Source: Prochloraceae cyanobacterium PL24a_bin.78 (GTDB taxonomy: Bacteria; Cyanobacteriota; Cyanobacteriia; Cyanobacteriales; JANQIW01). From it: DNA of 47,764 bases. Positions 26,401 to 35,233 of the stretch are shown here, in pieces. Numbering within the stretch: the first letter of the stretch is position 1; the number at the start of each line of letters is the position of its first letter. Location of the stretch: contig JANQIW010000046.1 of the NCBI GenBank assembly GCA_028281945.1, positions 1-47,764 of the forward strand, written 5' to 3'. Position numbers and translations under genes: made by a program. Under the pieces are notes generated by a model. That model worked only from the letters and a program-made list of their open reading frames with translations. It did no database searches and had not been told where the DNA came from.

Positions 26401-26436
26401 CAAAAATGGTAATAACTTTAGTTTAAGTATTACCAT
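26401..26436 (-). terminator. Terminator of the PEP-CTERM gene
   Basis: ATGGTAATA (26406-26414) and TATTACCAT (26428-26436) are perfect 9-base arms; on the minus strand TTTTTG follows. It lies 20 bases after the PEP-CTERM stop and also separates that gene from the convergent HEPN gene. Confidence 0.7.
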
Positions 26437-26455
26437 AGATAAAAAATAAAAAATT

Positions 26456-27106
26456 TTAGTTCTTGTTCTTTACTTTTTTATAGGAAGTAGATGCTATACC
26501 TAATAAACCAAAAGTAACTAAAGATAAAATAGTGCTAGTTTCAGGAACAATTTGGGGAGTAGCTGTGATAGATACTTCATAAGGAATAATTACTGTTACG
26601 ACAATTCCAGGATCTACCCAACTTGTTAAAGTTCCAGAACCGATAAAATCTGGATTAGAGGGATCGAGAATTGGTTCTCCATGTGCATTTAGAGCAACAG
26701 TCCCATTAATTCCTAGGAAAAAAGTATCTCCAGCTTCTCCACTGAAGCTTAACTCATCGAAACTAGTTTGTAGACCTTGCCCTATTTCATCAAATAAGAA
26801 TAAATTAGCACCTAAAAAATCATCAGCATCTATAGTTACATCCGCATCAAAGGCTAATTCAAGCTCATATAAATCAATATCTCCTCCATCAATAAGACTT
26901 CCTTCAATTGTAGTAATGGGTGGAATTAAAACTGGGCCTTGAGAATCAGGAATTAATTCCCCCACTTCACCTGCTTCTGTAAAGGTAACAGCTAGGGCAC
27001 TATTTCCTAATGCTGGTGTGAAAAGTATTGCCATAGTAGAAATGGCTGAGATGGCTGTAGTTATAGTTAAAGAAGATAGCTTTTGTAAAAAGTGAAATTG
27101 ACTCAT
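26456..27106 (-). CDS. PEP-CTERM surface protein
   Basis: A 216-residue secreted protein. Residues 1 to about 39 form a long signal peptide. A beta-rich body carries IEGSLIDGGDIDLYELEL and NLFLFDEIGQG, reminiscent of pre-peptidase C-terminal-like domains. The C-terminus is a PEP-CTERM sorting signal: VPETSTILSLVTFGLLGIAS (with T where P is usual), a membrane stretch, then a basic tail (KKVKNKN). In this system an exosortase (EpsH/XrtA type) cleaves after export; none is in the window, so it must be elsewhere. A role in the cell surface or extracellular matrix is inferred. It is monocistronic. Confidence 0.85.
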   Translation of the reverse strand: MSQFHFLQKLSSLTITTAISAISTMAILFTPALGNSALAVTFTEAGEVGELIPDSQGPVLIPPITTIEGSLIDGGDIDLYELELAFDADVTIDADDFLGANLFLFDEIGQGLQTSFDELSFSGEAGDTFFLGINGTVALNAHGEPILDPSNPDFIGSGTLTSWVDPGIVVTVIIPYEVSITATPQIVPETSTILSLVTFGLLGIASTSYKKVKNKN

Positions 27107-27385
27107 AAATTTTCCTCTGGAAAAAGTTAAAAAATTTACTTACGTATTTTAAATTAATTTACATTTTTGTATCGTTTCGTATACTATCTCTTTAAAAATC
27201 TTAATAAAATTATTTTTTATCAATGATATTTTTTAATCTCAAAATATTTTAAAATCTATTTTACTTCAGTTTAATAAGCTTTTAATATTCCCTTAATATT
27301 AATATTAAAGATACCAAATACAGCTATAATCAGATAGCAAAAAATATTAATTTAATTCTATTGTAAATCAAATTCATATATAAAC

Positions 27386-27658
27386 ATGGAGATAGAAGAA
27401 GCATTAAAAGAACTAGAAAATACTAATAATATTAGATTTCCACGCTTATTAAAAATAGCCGAAACATTTTTTGGGAAACCCAGAAAAAAGGGTTCAAATC
27501 ATTATCCATTTAAAGTATTTTGGCAAGGGGAGCCTCAAATTAATTTTCAAGAAGTTGAATTTGGTAAACCAAAACCCTATCAAATTAAACAACTTCAAGC
27601 AGCATTAATTAAGCTTAAAAATTTACAACAGGAAAATCAAAACAATGGAAAATCTTAA
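27386..27658 (+). CDS. hicA: HicA-family toxin
   Basis: A 90-residue protein with the HicA-like dsRBD fold pattern: an N-terminal helix, then GKPRKKGSNHYPFKV with the conserved catalytic-type H39, a beta strand (EPQINFQEV) and the closing helix with KPYQIKQLQAALIKL. HicA toxins cleave mRNA independently of the ribosome. It is longer than the classic 60-residue HicA and belongs to the variant common in cyanobacteria. It is the first gene of a pair whose coding regions overlap by 14 bases with hicB. It lies in the accessory island between the PEP-CTERM and M16 genes. Confidence 0.8.
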   Translation: MEIEEALKELENTNNIRFPRLLKIAETFFGKPRKKGSNHYPFKVFWQGEPQINFQEVEFGKPKPYQIKQLQAALIKLKNLQQENQNNGKS

Positions 27659-27866
27659 CGACTATGTCAATATTTATTCTTACTCCATCGAATATTCAAA
27701 AGAAAATGAAGCTTACCTTGCTAAGTGTTTAGAATTAGGAATTATGGCCCATGGAAATAGTCATCAAGAGGCTTTAGAAGAGATTATGGAAGCAACAAGA
27801 GGGTATCTTTTAATCTTATTAGAAGATGGAGAGACAATCCCAAATCCATTGAAAATTACCTATTAG
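27645..27866 (+). CDS. hicB: HicB-family antitoxin, short form
   Basis: A 73-residue protein consisting only of the partial RNase H-like HicB domain: YSIEYSKENEAYLAKCLELG, then MAHGNSHQEALEEIMEATRG and LEDGETIPNP. The C-terminal DNA-binding domain (ribbon-helix-helix or HTH) found in longer HicB proteins is missing, so it should neutralise HicA by direct binding but may not repress the promoter itself. Translation is probably coupled to hicA through the 14-base overlap. Confidence 0.85.
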   Translation: MENLNDYVNIYSYSIEYSKENEAYLAKCLELGIMAHGNSHQEALEEIMEATRGYLLILLEDGETIPNPLKITY

Positions 27867-27981
27867 TAAAAGCTATAATCATATTCTCTTAAGAATACAG
27901 AAAATTTACTATTAAGTTAATGAAGGATTTTTAAAATTCTAACTATCTATTACTTTTACTTATTACTGTTACTTAATTATA

Positions 27982-29241
27982 TTATACAGGTCCTACTATA
28001 GAAAGATAAGGTTTTGAAAAATATTTACGAGCACAAGATTGTATAACGTTACTATTTACTTCATTTATGGAATTTTGGAATTCTTCGTCAAATTGAATGC
28101 CTAAACCTAAACATTCATACCAACCATAAATATGTGCTATTTCAGCATTAGTTTGTTTGCCTAAGGCATATTGACCTAATAATTTATTTTTGGCAGTTTG
28201 TAATTCTTCCTCACTTAACTTTATTTCAGATAATCTTTCTACTTCATCACGTAATCCTTTCACAGCAATTTCAGTATTTTCTGGAGCAGTCCCCATATAA
28301 GCTACAAATTGAGCATCATACAAGCGACTAGGATAAAAACAGGAAACATCATAAGCTAAACCACGTTTTTCCCGTAATTCAACAAATAAACGACTAGAAA
28401 GACCATTACCTAAATAAGTACTTAGTAATTTTAATACAATATAATCATCATTTTTTATTTCAGGAGCGAGATAACCTAACATCACAATGGATTGTTGAGT
28501 TTCTTGTGACAATATTTTATCAATAGGTTTATTAATTAATGAAGGTACATTAAGTGGCTTAATACTTTCATTCGGATTTTGCAAATTACCAAATATCTTT
28601 TCCACTGTCTGAACTGCCTCTTTAACATTTATGTTACCACATATGCTAATAACTAAATTATCTGGGCGAAAATAGGTTTTATGATATTCTTTTAAATCTG
28701 CCTGAGTTAAATTAGATACGCTTTCTTCTGTACCAAGTATGGATATTCCATAAGGATGATTGGGATACATTGCCTCTCTTAATTGATTAAAGGCTACATT
28801 AAAAGGTTGTTCTTGTTGCGATCGAATATTTTGTTTAGTTAGATTTTTTTCTAATTCTATCTCTTCAATTGGAAAACTTGGCATTTGCATAATCTCTGCT
28901 GTTAATTCCAACATAGGAAGAAAATCAGAAGTAACCGTTTTAATACTGATTAAAAAATAATCTGTAGCAGCATCCACACCAAGGCTTGCCCCTGTGGATT
29001 CAACCTTTGAAGCAATTTCTACTGCCGAGAGGTTTTGTGTGCCTTTAGCGATGGTTGATGCGAGTAAATGAGATAAACCAGCTTTGGCTTTGGAATCCCA
29101 ACATCCCCCAGCGTTTTTCAAAAAAATTCTGCACGCTATTATATCAGCTGTAGGATTTTCTACGGCGATAGTGGTGATGCCATTTGCTAAGACTAAATGG
29201 TGAATGGATTGATTTTGTTTAGTTTTGGTGATGGTTTCCAT
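27982..29241 (-). CDS. M16-family peptidase homologue, non-catalytic subunit
   Basis: A 419-residue protein with the two-lobed M16 fold. The zinc-binding HxxEH motif is lost: the site reads AGLSHLLASTIA (about 55-66), with one His left and the Glu and second His replaced by Ala and Ser. The R/Y pair typical of the C-terminal lobe is present (LREKRGLAYDVSCFY). M16B peptidases work as heterodimers of an active and an inactive chain, and the active partner is the overlapping upstream gene (23-base overlap). It is expected to help bind and degrade peptides, perhaps transit-type or misfolded fragments. Localisation is uncertain; no signal peptide is seen. Confidence 0.88.
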   Translation of the reverse strand: METITKTKQNQSIHHLVLANGITTIAVENPTADIIACRIFLKNAGGCWDSKAKAGLSHLLASTIAKGTQNLSAVEIASKVESTGASLGVDAATDYFLISIKTVTSDFLPMLELTAEIMQMPSFPIEEIELEKNLTKQNIRSQQEQPFNVAFNQLREAMYPNHPYGISILGTEESVSNLTQADLKEYHKTYFRPDNLVISICGNINVKEAVQTVEKIFGNLQNPNESIKPLNVPSLINKPIDKILSQETQQSIVMLGYLAPEIKNDDYIVLKLLSTYLGNGLSSRLFVELREKRGLAYDVSCFYPSRLYDAQFVAYMGTAPENTEIAVKGLRDEVERLSEIKLSEEELQTAKNKLLGQYALGKQTNAEIAHIYGWYECLGLGIQFDEEFQNSINEVNSNVIQSCARKYFSKPYLSIVGPV

Positions 29242-30559
29242 TTGGTTGTAAGATTGTGGTTGTAAAATTGTTGTTGTAGGATGTGGATGTTGGCTTTAAT
29301 ATACTAATGGCATAACTCTGACAAGAAATATATTGCTTAGCTACTCGCTGAATTTCTTTTGCTTCCATTGTTTTGATGATAATGGGATAGAGACTAGATA
29401 ATTCTCCCTTAGCTATGGTTTCATAATAGCCATATAAACCTGCTAATTGACAGGGTGTTTCTTGTGAAAAGATATAATCATTAAATAGTAAACGTTTGGC
29501 CCTTTGTAATTCTTTTGGAGTTATTTCTATCTGTTGTATTTTTATAATATGTTCTATAATTCTTTTTTCAACTTCTTCTAAATTTTTTTCATCTAACCAA
29601 GCACTAATGGTAAATAAGCTTGAATCTTGTTGTAATGAGAAATCGCTATCAATATCCCATACTAATTTTTTCTCTTCTAATAAATCGTCAACTAGTCTAG
29701 AAAGTCTTCCTCCTGCTAAAACTACTGATAACACATCTAAAGCAAATGCTTCTTCTAATTGTTTTGCTCCCGGACCTAACCATCCCATTAATAAACGGGC
29801 TTCTTTAATCCTTGGTAAACATACTTCACTACGGCGAATTTGTTGTAATGGTTCTTCATTTTTTATCTTATTTATTGGACATTCCGATGGTTTTGGAAAT
29901 GATGTGAATGCTTGAGTTACTAAAGAAATTGCTTTTTCTGCTTCTATTCCTCCAACGATGGATACACACATATTCTCTGGTTGATAGTATTTTTGATGAA
30001 AACAGCGCATTTTATTAGGAGTTAATTCCATTAATAAAGATGGTTCTCCTAAAATTGATTTTCCATATGGATGATTTTGATACATAATATTACATAGATT
30101 TTGAAATGCAATCCAGTCAGGATCATCATAGGTAGAACGAATTTCTTCTAATACTACATCCAGTTCTCGTTCCCATTCATTCTCTGGAATGGCAGCATTT
30201 AAGAGAATTTCTGCTAAATGTGGTAAGGATTCAGGGATATATTCAGCTGATGTCATTAAAAAAAAGTGAGCATAATCATGACTTGTTGCAGCATTTGTCA
30301 TGCCTCCTCTTTTTTCTATGATTTGGTCAAATTCTCCTGGTAGGATTTTTTCACTTCCTTTAAATATCATATGTTCTAGAAAGTGCGCCATTCCATCCCA
30401 CTTATCTGGTTCTACTATTGCTCCAGCTTTCACCCAAGTATCCACGGCTACTACCGGTGTTGCTGGCAGATGTTGGTAAATCAATGTTAATCCATTTGCC
30501 AATTTGTATTTATCGGCATTCCATTGGTTTGACTTGATGCAGGTTGAAATTTTTACCAA
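29219..30559 (-). CDS. M16-family zinc peptidase, catalytic subunit
   Basis: A 446-residue M16B (processing peptidase-like) protein. The inverted zinc motif HFLEH is intact (H59, E62, H63 in MAHFLEHMIFKGSE), with the distal Glu in ELDVVLEEIRSTYDDP. It is the active chain of a pair with the overlapping downstream gene. In cyanobacteria such pairs are soluble or periplasmic oligopeptidases related to plastid and mitochondrial processing peptidases. No signal peptide is evident. Both genes share one transcript, read leftward. Confidence 0.92.
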   Translation of the reverse strand: MVKISTCIKSNQWNADKYKLANGLTLIYQHLPATPVVAVDTWVKAGAIVEPDKWDGMAHFLEHMIFKGSEKILPGEFDQIIEKRGGMTNAATSHDYAHFFLMTSAEYIPESLPHLAEILLNAAIPENEWERELDVVLEEIRSTYDDPDWIAFQNLCNIMYQNHPYGKSILGEPSLLMELTPNKMRCFHQKYYQPENMCVSIVGGIEAEKAISLVTQAFTSFPKPSECPINKIKNEEPLQQIRRSEVCLPRIKEARLLMGWLGPGAKQLEEAFALDVLSVVLAGGRLSRLVDDLLEEKKLVWDIDSDFSLQQDSSLFTISAWLDEKNLEEVEKRIIEHIIKIQQIEITPKELQRAKRLLFNDYIFSQETPCQLAGLYGYYETIAKGELSSLYPIIIKTMEAKEIQRVAKQYISCQSYAISILKPTSTSYNNNFTTTILQPNGNHHQN

Positions 30560-30730
30560 TCTTCTTTAAATTTAGTTAATTTTACTTTTGGTTTTTGTAA
30601 ATTTTACCTTTTAATTAATTTTTATTTCGATCCTTTTGATACAATTTGATACAAAAGGTGATTTTTTTACTGAAACTTTATAATTTATTGTTCTTAATTT
30701 TCAATTCTTCATCATATCAGATTTCTGGAT

Positions 30731-32779
30731 TTACCCTTCTATAACTCCTTCGTTGCGAAAATAACCCAAACGATTAATAACTGCAATAGCATCTGTCGGA
30801 GTTATCAAACCATTCCCATCAATATCGGCTTTTAAATAATCTAAATCCTCTGTTGTATTGGCAGTATTCCCAAGACGATTTATCACAAAAATAACATCAC
30901 TAGGTGTTACGATGCCGTTATTATCAATATCCCATGGGAAATAACTAATATCGTCAATATCCGTTCCCATGCCTAAATTTAAGTTATTTTCTTTATTAAT
31001 TTCGTTACTGATATCAGAATTTCTATCGATGACTATACCTAGATAATCCACACTGGTAGATTGGGCTTGTGTATTGAATATGCTTGGATTTTCATTTTGA
31101 GCCACATCATATATTTCACTAATTGGTAACTGAATCTCTTGGGATCTTGTAATACTTTCTCCAGAAGCTAAAGAATCACTAATCAATATGCTATCAAGCA
31201 AGATATCATCAGCGTTACCAATAATATCATCGTCTGCAGAATAAAAAATTTCTACTTGAAAATCATCAATAACTGCACCAGCACCTTCATTAGCAATAGT
31301 AAAACTAATATTTGTATTCCCTAAATTGACAAAATCATCCTCAACATCAAAAAAAGTAGTTACTAAATCTGAATTATTATTATTGTTATTAGTTACTAAC
31401 TCAACGATTCCTCCACTTCCATCAGCTAAACCATATTCAGTTAAGCCAAAATCAGCAATCTCCAATCCAGAAGCAAAAGTTGCCACTAAAGTTGGTTCAT
31501 TAGTACTAATACCTGTTAAATCCAAATCTACCCATTGTTGAGTATTTCCTACTTCATCAATCCACCAGTTATCACCTAGTGTTTCAAATGAAATTGCTGG
31601 TTGATTAGTCACCCATGATAATAGAAATTCACCTTGAGTATCGATATAAAAGTTTCCTGTACTAGGATCGTAACTAAACTCTGGTGGAATATGATTATTA
31701 TCTTCTATAAAATAAGAACTATTAACTACTTCATCTAAGTTGTAGCTATAACTGGATTGAGTTAAATCAAAATTAGGATCGTGAATTTCCCCTCGATAAT
31801 CATTCCATAAAGCCAAATCCAATTCATTACTCAAACCATCATTATTTCCATCACCAGTTTGTAAATTTTGTAATCCATCTTGAAAGCGATAATAATTCCA
31901 ACGGATGAAATCCCTAGCATCAGTGCGATAATCAAGATTAAAATCAGTTTTTTTGGTAATACCGACATGAAGTTGGGTAATACCAATTTGAGCATCATTA
32001 ATATCTATATCATCTCTAATTAAATCGTATCTAGTATCCCCTCTTTGGAAAAAAACTTGAATTTCATTGAAAAAAGAATAATCAGGATTCTGGTTTTGGG
32101 TAAATTCATTTTCTAATGATGTAGCAATATCGTAATCTCCAAATAAATTATGTCCCCATTGTTCTACATTTGTTGTATTAGTTTCTGGTTGATTCCGGAA
32201 AATTACTAAACTTGTGTATTCTTGATCTAAATCAGCAGTAGTTGTGGTATTATTATAATGAGCATTTCTAACAGCCTGATTCACTGGTTCGATGTTTTCT
32301 ACTGAAGTAGTGAGTTGAACTCGATTAGGATGATTACTACTGAGGCTTACAAATCGATTTTCTGTTTCGATGGATAAATCATGTCCGAAATGAGGGCTTC
32401 CTTCTAAAGTAGGATCACTTTGTAATAAAGCCACTTGAATGTGATATCTCTCTCTAGAGTTACTGGCGACATCAGAGAAAGTAGTATAACGAATGATAGC
32501 AACTTCATCCTCTTTAGCTATACCAAATTGAGCATTACCAGAGGGAGTTGTAGCATCGGGAATACTATAGCTTATATTATCACTAAAGGATGCCCCGCCT
32601 TGAGAAATTTGATTAGAGATAGCATAGTCAAAATCTCTATTATTAGGAGAGCGGAAGTTAGTACCTATGCCATTGATTTCCCAATACTGAAGGTTTGTAG
32701 TATCGAAATTACCATCAGTGAAATCTTCATCTATGATTACACCGGCACCCAGTTTTGTTACTTCTTCTAATGATATCAA
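30731..32779 (-). CDS. Large exoprotein with dockerin type I modules
   Basis: A 682-residue acidic, Asn/Asp-rich protein. The N-terminal region (about 1-270) is beta-rich and resembles a lectin-like or LEPR-XLL-type exoprotein segment. Residues about 275-330 hold a first dockerin-like pair (DFNLDYRTDARDF and GDGNNDGLSNELDLALW). The middle (about 455-600) looks like a CARDB/Ig-type beta domain (ADDDIIGNADDILLDSI). The C-terminus (about 617-672) is a canonical dockerin I: DIDNNGIVTPSDVIFVINRLG-type loops at D617 and D652 with calcium-binding DxDxNG. No signal peptide is visible, so secretion, if any, would be by type I or another leaderless route. No cohesin or cellulosome gene is near; dockerins outside cellulosomes usually serve as calcium-dependent surface modules. 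Confidence 0.8.
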   Translation of the reverse strand: MISLEEVTKLGAGVIIDEDFTDGNFDTTNLQYWEINGIGTNFRSPNNRDFDYAISNQISQGGASFSDNISYSIPDATTPSGNAQFGIAKEDEVAIIRYTTFSDVASNSRERYHIQVALLQSDPTLEGSPHFGHDLSIETENRFVSLSSNHPNRVQLTTSVENIEPVNQAVRNAHYNNTTTTADLDQEYTSLVIFRNQPETNTTNVEQWGHNLFGDYDIATSLENEFTQNQNPDYSFFNEIQVFFQRGDTRYDLIRDDIDINDAQIGITQLHVGITKKTDFNLDYRTDARDFIRWNYYRFQDGLQNLQTGDGNNDGLSNELDLALWNDYRGEIHDPNFDLTQSSYSYNLDEVVNSSYFIEDNNHIPPEFSYDPSTGNFYIDTQGEFLLSWVTNQPAISFETLGDNWWIDEVGNTQQWVDLDLTGISTNEPTLVATFASGLEIADFGLTEYGLADGSGGIVELVTNNNNNNSDLVTTFFDVEDDFVNLGNTNISFTIANEGAGAVIDDFQVEIFYSADDDIIGNADDILLDSILISDSLASGESITRSQEIQLPISEIYDVAQNENPSIFNTQAQSTSVDYLGIVIDRNSDISNEINKENNLNLGMGTDIDDISYFPWDIDNNGIVTPSDVIFVINRLGNTANTTEDLDYLKADIDGNGLITPTDAIAVINRLGYFRNEGVIEG

Positions 32780-32883
32780 GGTTATGTCTCTACTTTAAAA
32801 AATTAATAATAATGTAAAGTATAACTTAAAATAATATTTATTATGTGGTTTTTAATATTAATATATATGTTTTAAAATGCAGA

Positions 32884-33075
32884 AGAGAGTCAACCACGAA
32901 GCCGTTTTACCTTAGTTTTTGACCTGGATTAACCAGGTGGGCATCAACGCATCTTTACTTCTGTTTCCGAGTACAATGCTCGGTTTACTACCGCAAGACC
33001 TATTAATTCCCTAATTGTTTTAAGCATAGATCAAAAAACTATTTAGGCAGTCACCAACTCAGTAGCTAAACTCTA
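32884..33075 (-). ncRNA. ssaA: 6S (6Sa) regulatory RNA
   Basis: About 190 nucleotides, close to the size of cyanobacterial 6Sa RNA. The near-terminal segments AGAGT and ACTCT can close the molecule. A central part carries GGTCTTGCGGTAGTAAACCG, the hairpin CCGAG/CTCGG and the hairpin ACCTGG/CCAGGT, with AT-rich unpaired stretches between, as expected for the open-promoter-like bulge. It sits directly downstream of purK on the same strand, the neighbourhood known for cyanobacterial ssaA, and has its own promoter. 6S RNA binds the RNA polymerase holoenzyme and tunes sigma-factor use. The exact ends are estimated from the promoter and the closing pairs. Confidence 0.78.
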
Positions 33076-33080
33076 AAGAT

Positions 33081-33109
33081 ATTATAACTATTTTTTTCTG
33101 ATTTGGCAA
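33081..33109 (-). promoter_or_regulatory. Promoter of the 6S RNA gene
   Basis: On the minus strand TTGCCA (33104-33109) and a perfect TATAAT (33081-33086) are separated by 17 bases, the best sigma-70 promoter I found in the window. The predicted start is near 33073-33075. Confidence 0.75.
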
Positions 33110-33318
33110 ATTTAAAGTTAACATCTCATGGATTGCTTATCAAACTTAGAATAAGTATCTTTGACGTTTCCTTGAATTCTATAGGTGGAGTTAAGTAAGG
33201 AATATAAATTATTATTGTATTATTTATCGTAAAACCATCAAAACTTAGAAAAATTGTTCTTATAGCTTTTTTAAAATATGATTACTATGATAAATATTTA
33301 TCTTTTAGTCTTTTATAT

Positions 33319-34452
33319 CTAATTTCCATACCAAATATATTCAATTTTTTTTGTAATTTCTAGTAAATCTTGTGATAAACCTTCCGAGGAATCCTCTGAT
33401 AAAACCGTAATATGACCTAACTTTCTGCCTGGGCGAGATGGAGTTTTACCATACCAATGGAGATATGCTTGAGGAATTTCCCTAAGAAGCTGAAGTTTTT
33501 CCTCATAATCTGACTCAGAATATTCATAACCCAATAAATTAATCATTACAGCTTGTGGAGATTTCAACTTAGGAGTGATTAAAGGCAGATCTGTAACAGC
33601 TCTTAAGTGCATTTCAAACTGAGAGATATTGCAAGCATCGATAGTATAATGGCCAGAATTGTGAGTACGAGGGGCGATTTCATTTACCAAGACCTGATTT
33701 TCTGATGTCAAAAAGAGTTCAATTCCCATCACTCCTATCCAAGAATCTCCCAACAAACGATGAGCAATGTTTTCTACTTGTGATTTTACGTCCTCAGAAA
33801 TATCTGCCGGAGCAATTACTTTCTGGCATACTTGTTGTTCTTGATAGGTCTCTACCACTGGATAAATTGCTATTTCTCCTTCAATATTGCGACAGGCAAT
33901 GGTTGCCAATTCTCTTTCAAAAGGGATAAACTCTTCCAACAATAGTAAATCAGTTGAAAATTTTGTCCCAATTGATTCCAAATCTGCTTGATTTTTAACT
34001 ATAAAAGTACCTTGTCCATCATAACCATGACGACGAACTTTAACAACCACAGGAAAGCCCCAATCTGAAGTGAAATTTTTTTCTTTTTCTAATGCTTTAA
34101 ATCGGGGAATTGGTAATCCTAAATCCCGATGATAACAACGCTGCTCATATTTATCTAATAAAGGAGCCAGAGATTTGAGAGATGGGTAAAAAATAACCCC
34201 TCTTTGTTCTAAAGGTTCTAGAGCTTTTAAATTAATAAATTCATTTTCAAAAGTAATTAAATCGCAATAATTAGCAAGATTTTCAGTAGCTGTTACATCA
34301 TCAACTTCTGCAAAAATCGTCCCTGTAGCGATTTCCACTGCTGGATCGAAAGAATTAGGAGTTTGAATCATCAAATCTATTCCCAACTTTTGAGCAGCAT
34401 TGCCCATCATGGAGGCTAATTGCCCACCTCCGATTATGCCCACACATTTCAT
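33319..34452 (-). CDS. purK: N5-carboxyaminoimidazole ribonucleotide synthase
   Basis: A 377-residue ATP-grasp enzyme (start at ATG 34452, preceded by GGAGAT; a TTG 18 bases upstream gives a six-residue extension that overlaps that site). It begins MKCVGIIGGGQLASMM. The ATP-grasp region has VVVKVRRHGYDGQGT near residue 145 and the closing VNEIAPRTHNSGHYTIDACN near 265. It carboxylates aminoimidazole ribonucleotide using ATP and bicarbonate, feeding PurE in purine synthesis. The 6S RNA gene follows on the same strand, so read-through could yield a purK-6S transcript. Confidence 0.96.
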   Translation of the reverse strand: MKCVGIIGGGQLASMMGNAAQKLGIDLMIQTPNSFDPAVEIATGTIFAEVDDVTATENLANYCDLITFENEFINLKALEPLEQRGVIFYPSLKSLAPLLDKYEQRCYHRDLGLPIPRFKALEKEKNFTSDWGFPVVVKVRRHGYDGQGTFIVKNQADLESIGTKFSTDLLLLEEFIPFERELATIACRNIEGEIAIYPVVETYQEQQVCQKVIAPADISEDVKSQVENIAHRLLGDSWIGVMGIELFLTSENQVLVNEIAPRTHNSGHYTIDACNISQFEMHLRAVTDLPLITPKLKSPQAVMINLLGYEYSESDYEEKLQLLREIPQAYLHWYGKTPSRPGRKLGHITVLSEDSSEGLSQDLLEITKKIEYIWYGN

Positions 34453-34570
34453 CAAAATTTTGATCTCCAAAAAATGTTTAATAGTGAATAGTTAGTGGTT
34501 AATATTTTTTCTCTAACCAAAAACTATCAAGATTTACCATTATTAATATATTTAATCAATATTAATTCCT

Positions 34571-35068
34571 TTAGTTACATCCTAAAGATTGGCGGGTATC
34601 TGCACCTGTTTTAGAATTAACTCCTGAAGCATAACTACAGAGCTTTTTAACTTGTTCTCCATCTAAAATAGCTAAAGAAAAATCAGCACCCTCTATTTTG
34701 GCATTGTTAAAAGTAGAACGTAACATAATTGCCTCAGCAAATACTGCATCAGTCAAATCAGCATTATTGAAGCTGGTTAAATAGGCCAGTGCATTAGTCA
34801 AATCGGAACCGTGTAAATTTGCTTCTTGAAGGTTAGAAACATTAAACACGGAACCTCGTAAGTCAGTATCTTGTAAGTTAGCTGCTTCAAGATTTACCTT
34901 TGTAAATTCAGCCAGTTGTAAATTTTGGCCTGAGAAATCTTTGCCAGTAAAATTGGAGTTTTCAAAGCTTCCTGTAACCGCAGTAGAACTTGCTGCAATA
35001 CTTGGTAATGGAAATGTTAAAATGGTTAATAACAATAGGAAACTAGCTACTCTGATTATATATTTCAT
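34571..35068 (-). CDS. Lumenal or periplasmic pentapeptide-repeat protein
   Basis: A 165-residue protein with a signal peptide (1-25, ending IAA) and about twelve pentapeptide repeats of the A(D/N)Lxx type (residues about 38-130), predicted to form a right-handed square beta helix. Two Cys near the C-terminus (C145 and C164) could form a disulfide in the lumen or periplasm. It resembles the thylakoid lumen pentapeptide proteins of plants and cyanobacteria, whose function is unknown. It lies 118 bases upstream of the purK start on the same strand and divergent from trpD. Confidence 0.85.
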   Translation of the reverse strand: MKYIIRVASFLLLLTILTFPLPSIAASSTAVTGSFENSNFTGKDFSGQNLQLAEFTKVNLEAANLQDTDLRGSVFNVSNLQEANLHGSDLTNALAYLTSFNNADLTDAVFAEAIMLRSTFNNAKIEGADFSLAILDGEQVKKLCSYASGVNSKTGADTRQSLGCN

Positions 35069-35233
35069 CTTTTCTAAAAGTTAAGTCAACATTAGCATTT
35101 TTGATTTTAAAACATAATGGCAACAGTCTTTAAATAATAAGCAATAAGTAACAAGTAATAAATAAACTAGCTAGAATATCTTATACTTAATTCTTGACTA
35201 TTATTACAAAATCAAGATCAAAAAAAATCATCT

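Larger units (their letters stand above)
32780..33318. other. Intergenic between purK and the dockerin gene, occupied by 6S RNA
   Basis: Of 539 bases, about 190 form the 6S RNA gene with its promoter to the right. The left 100 bases (32780-32880) and the right part (33110-33318) are AT-rich and show nothing else. Confidence 0.6.
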
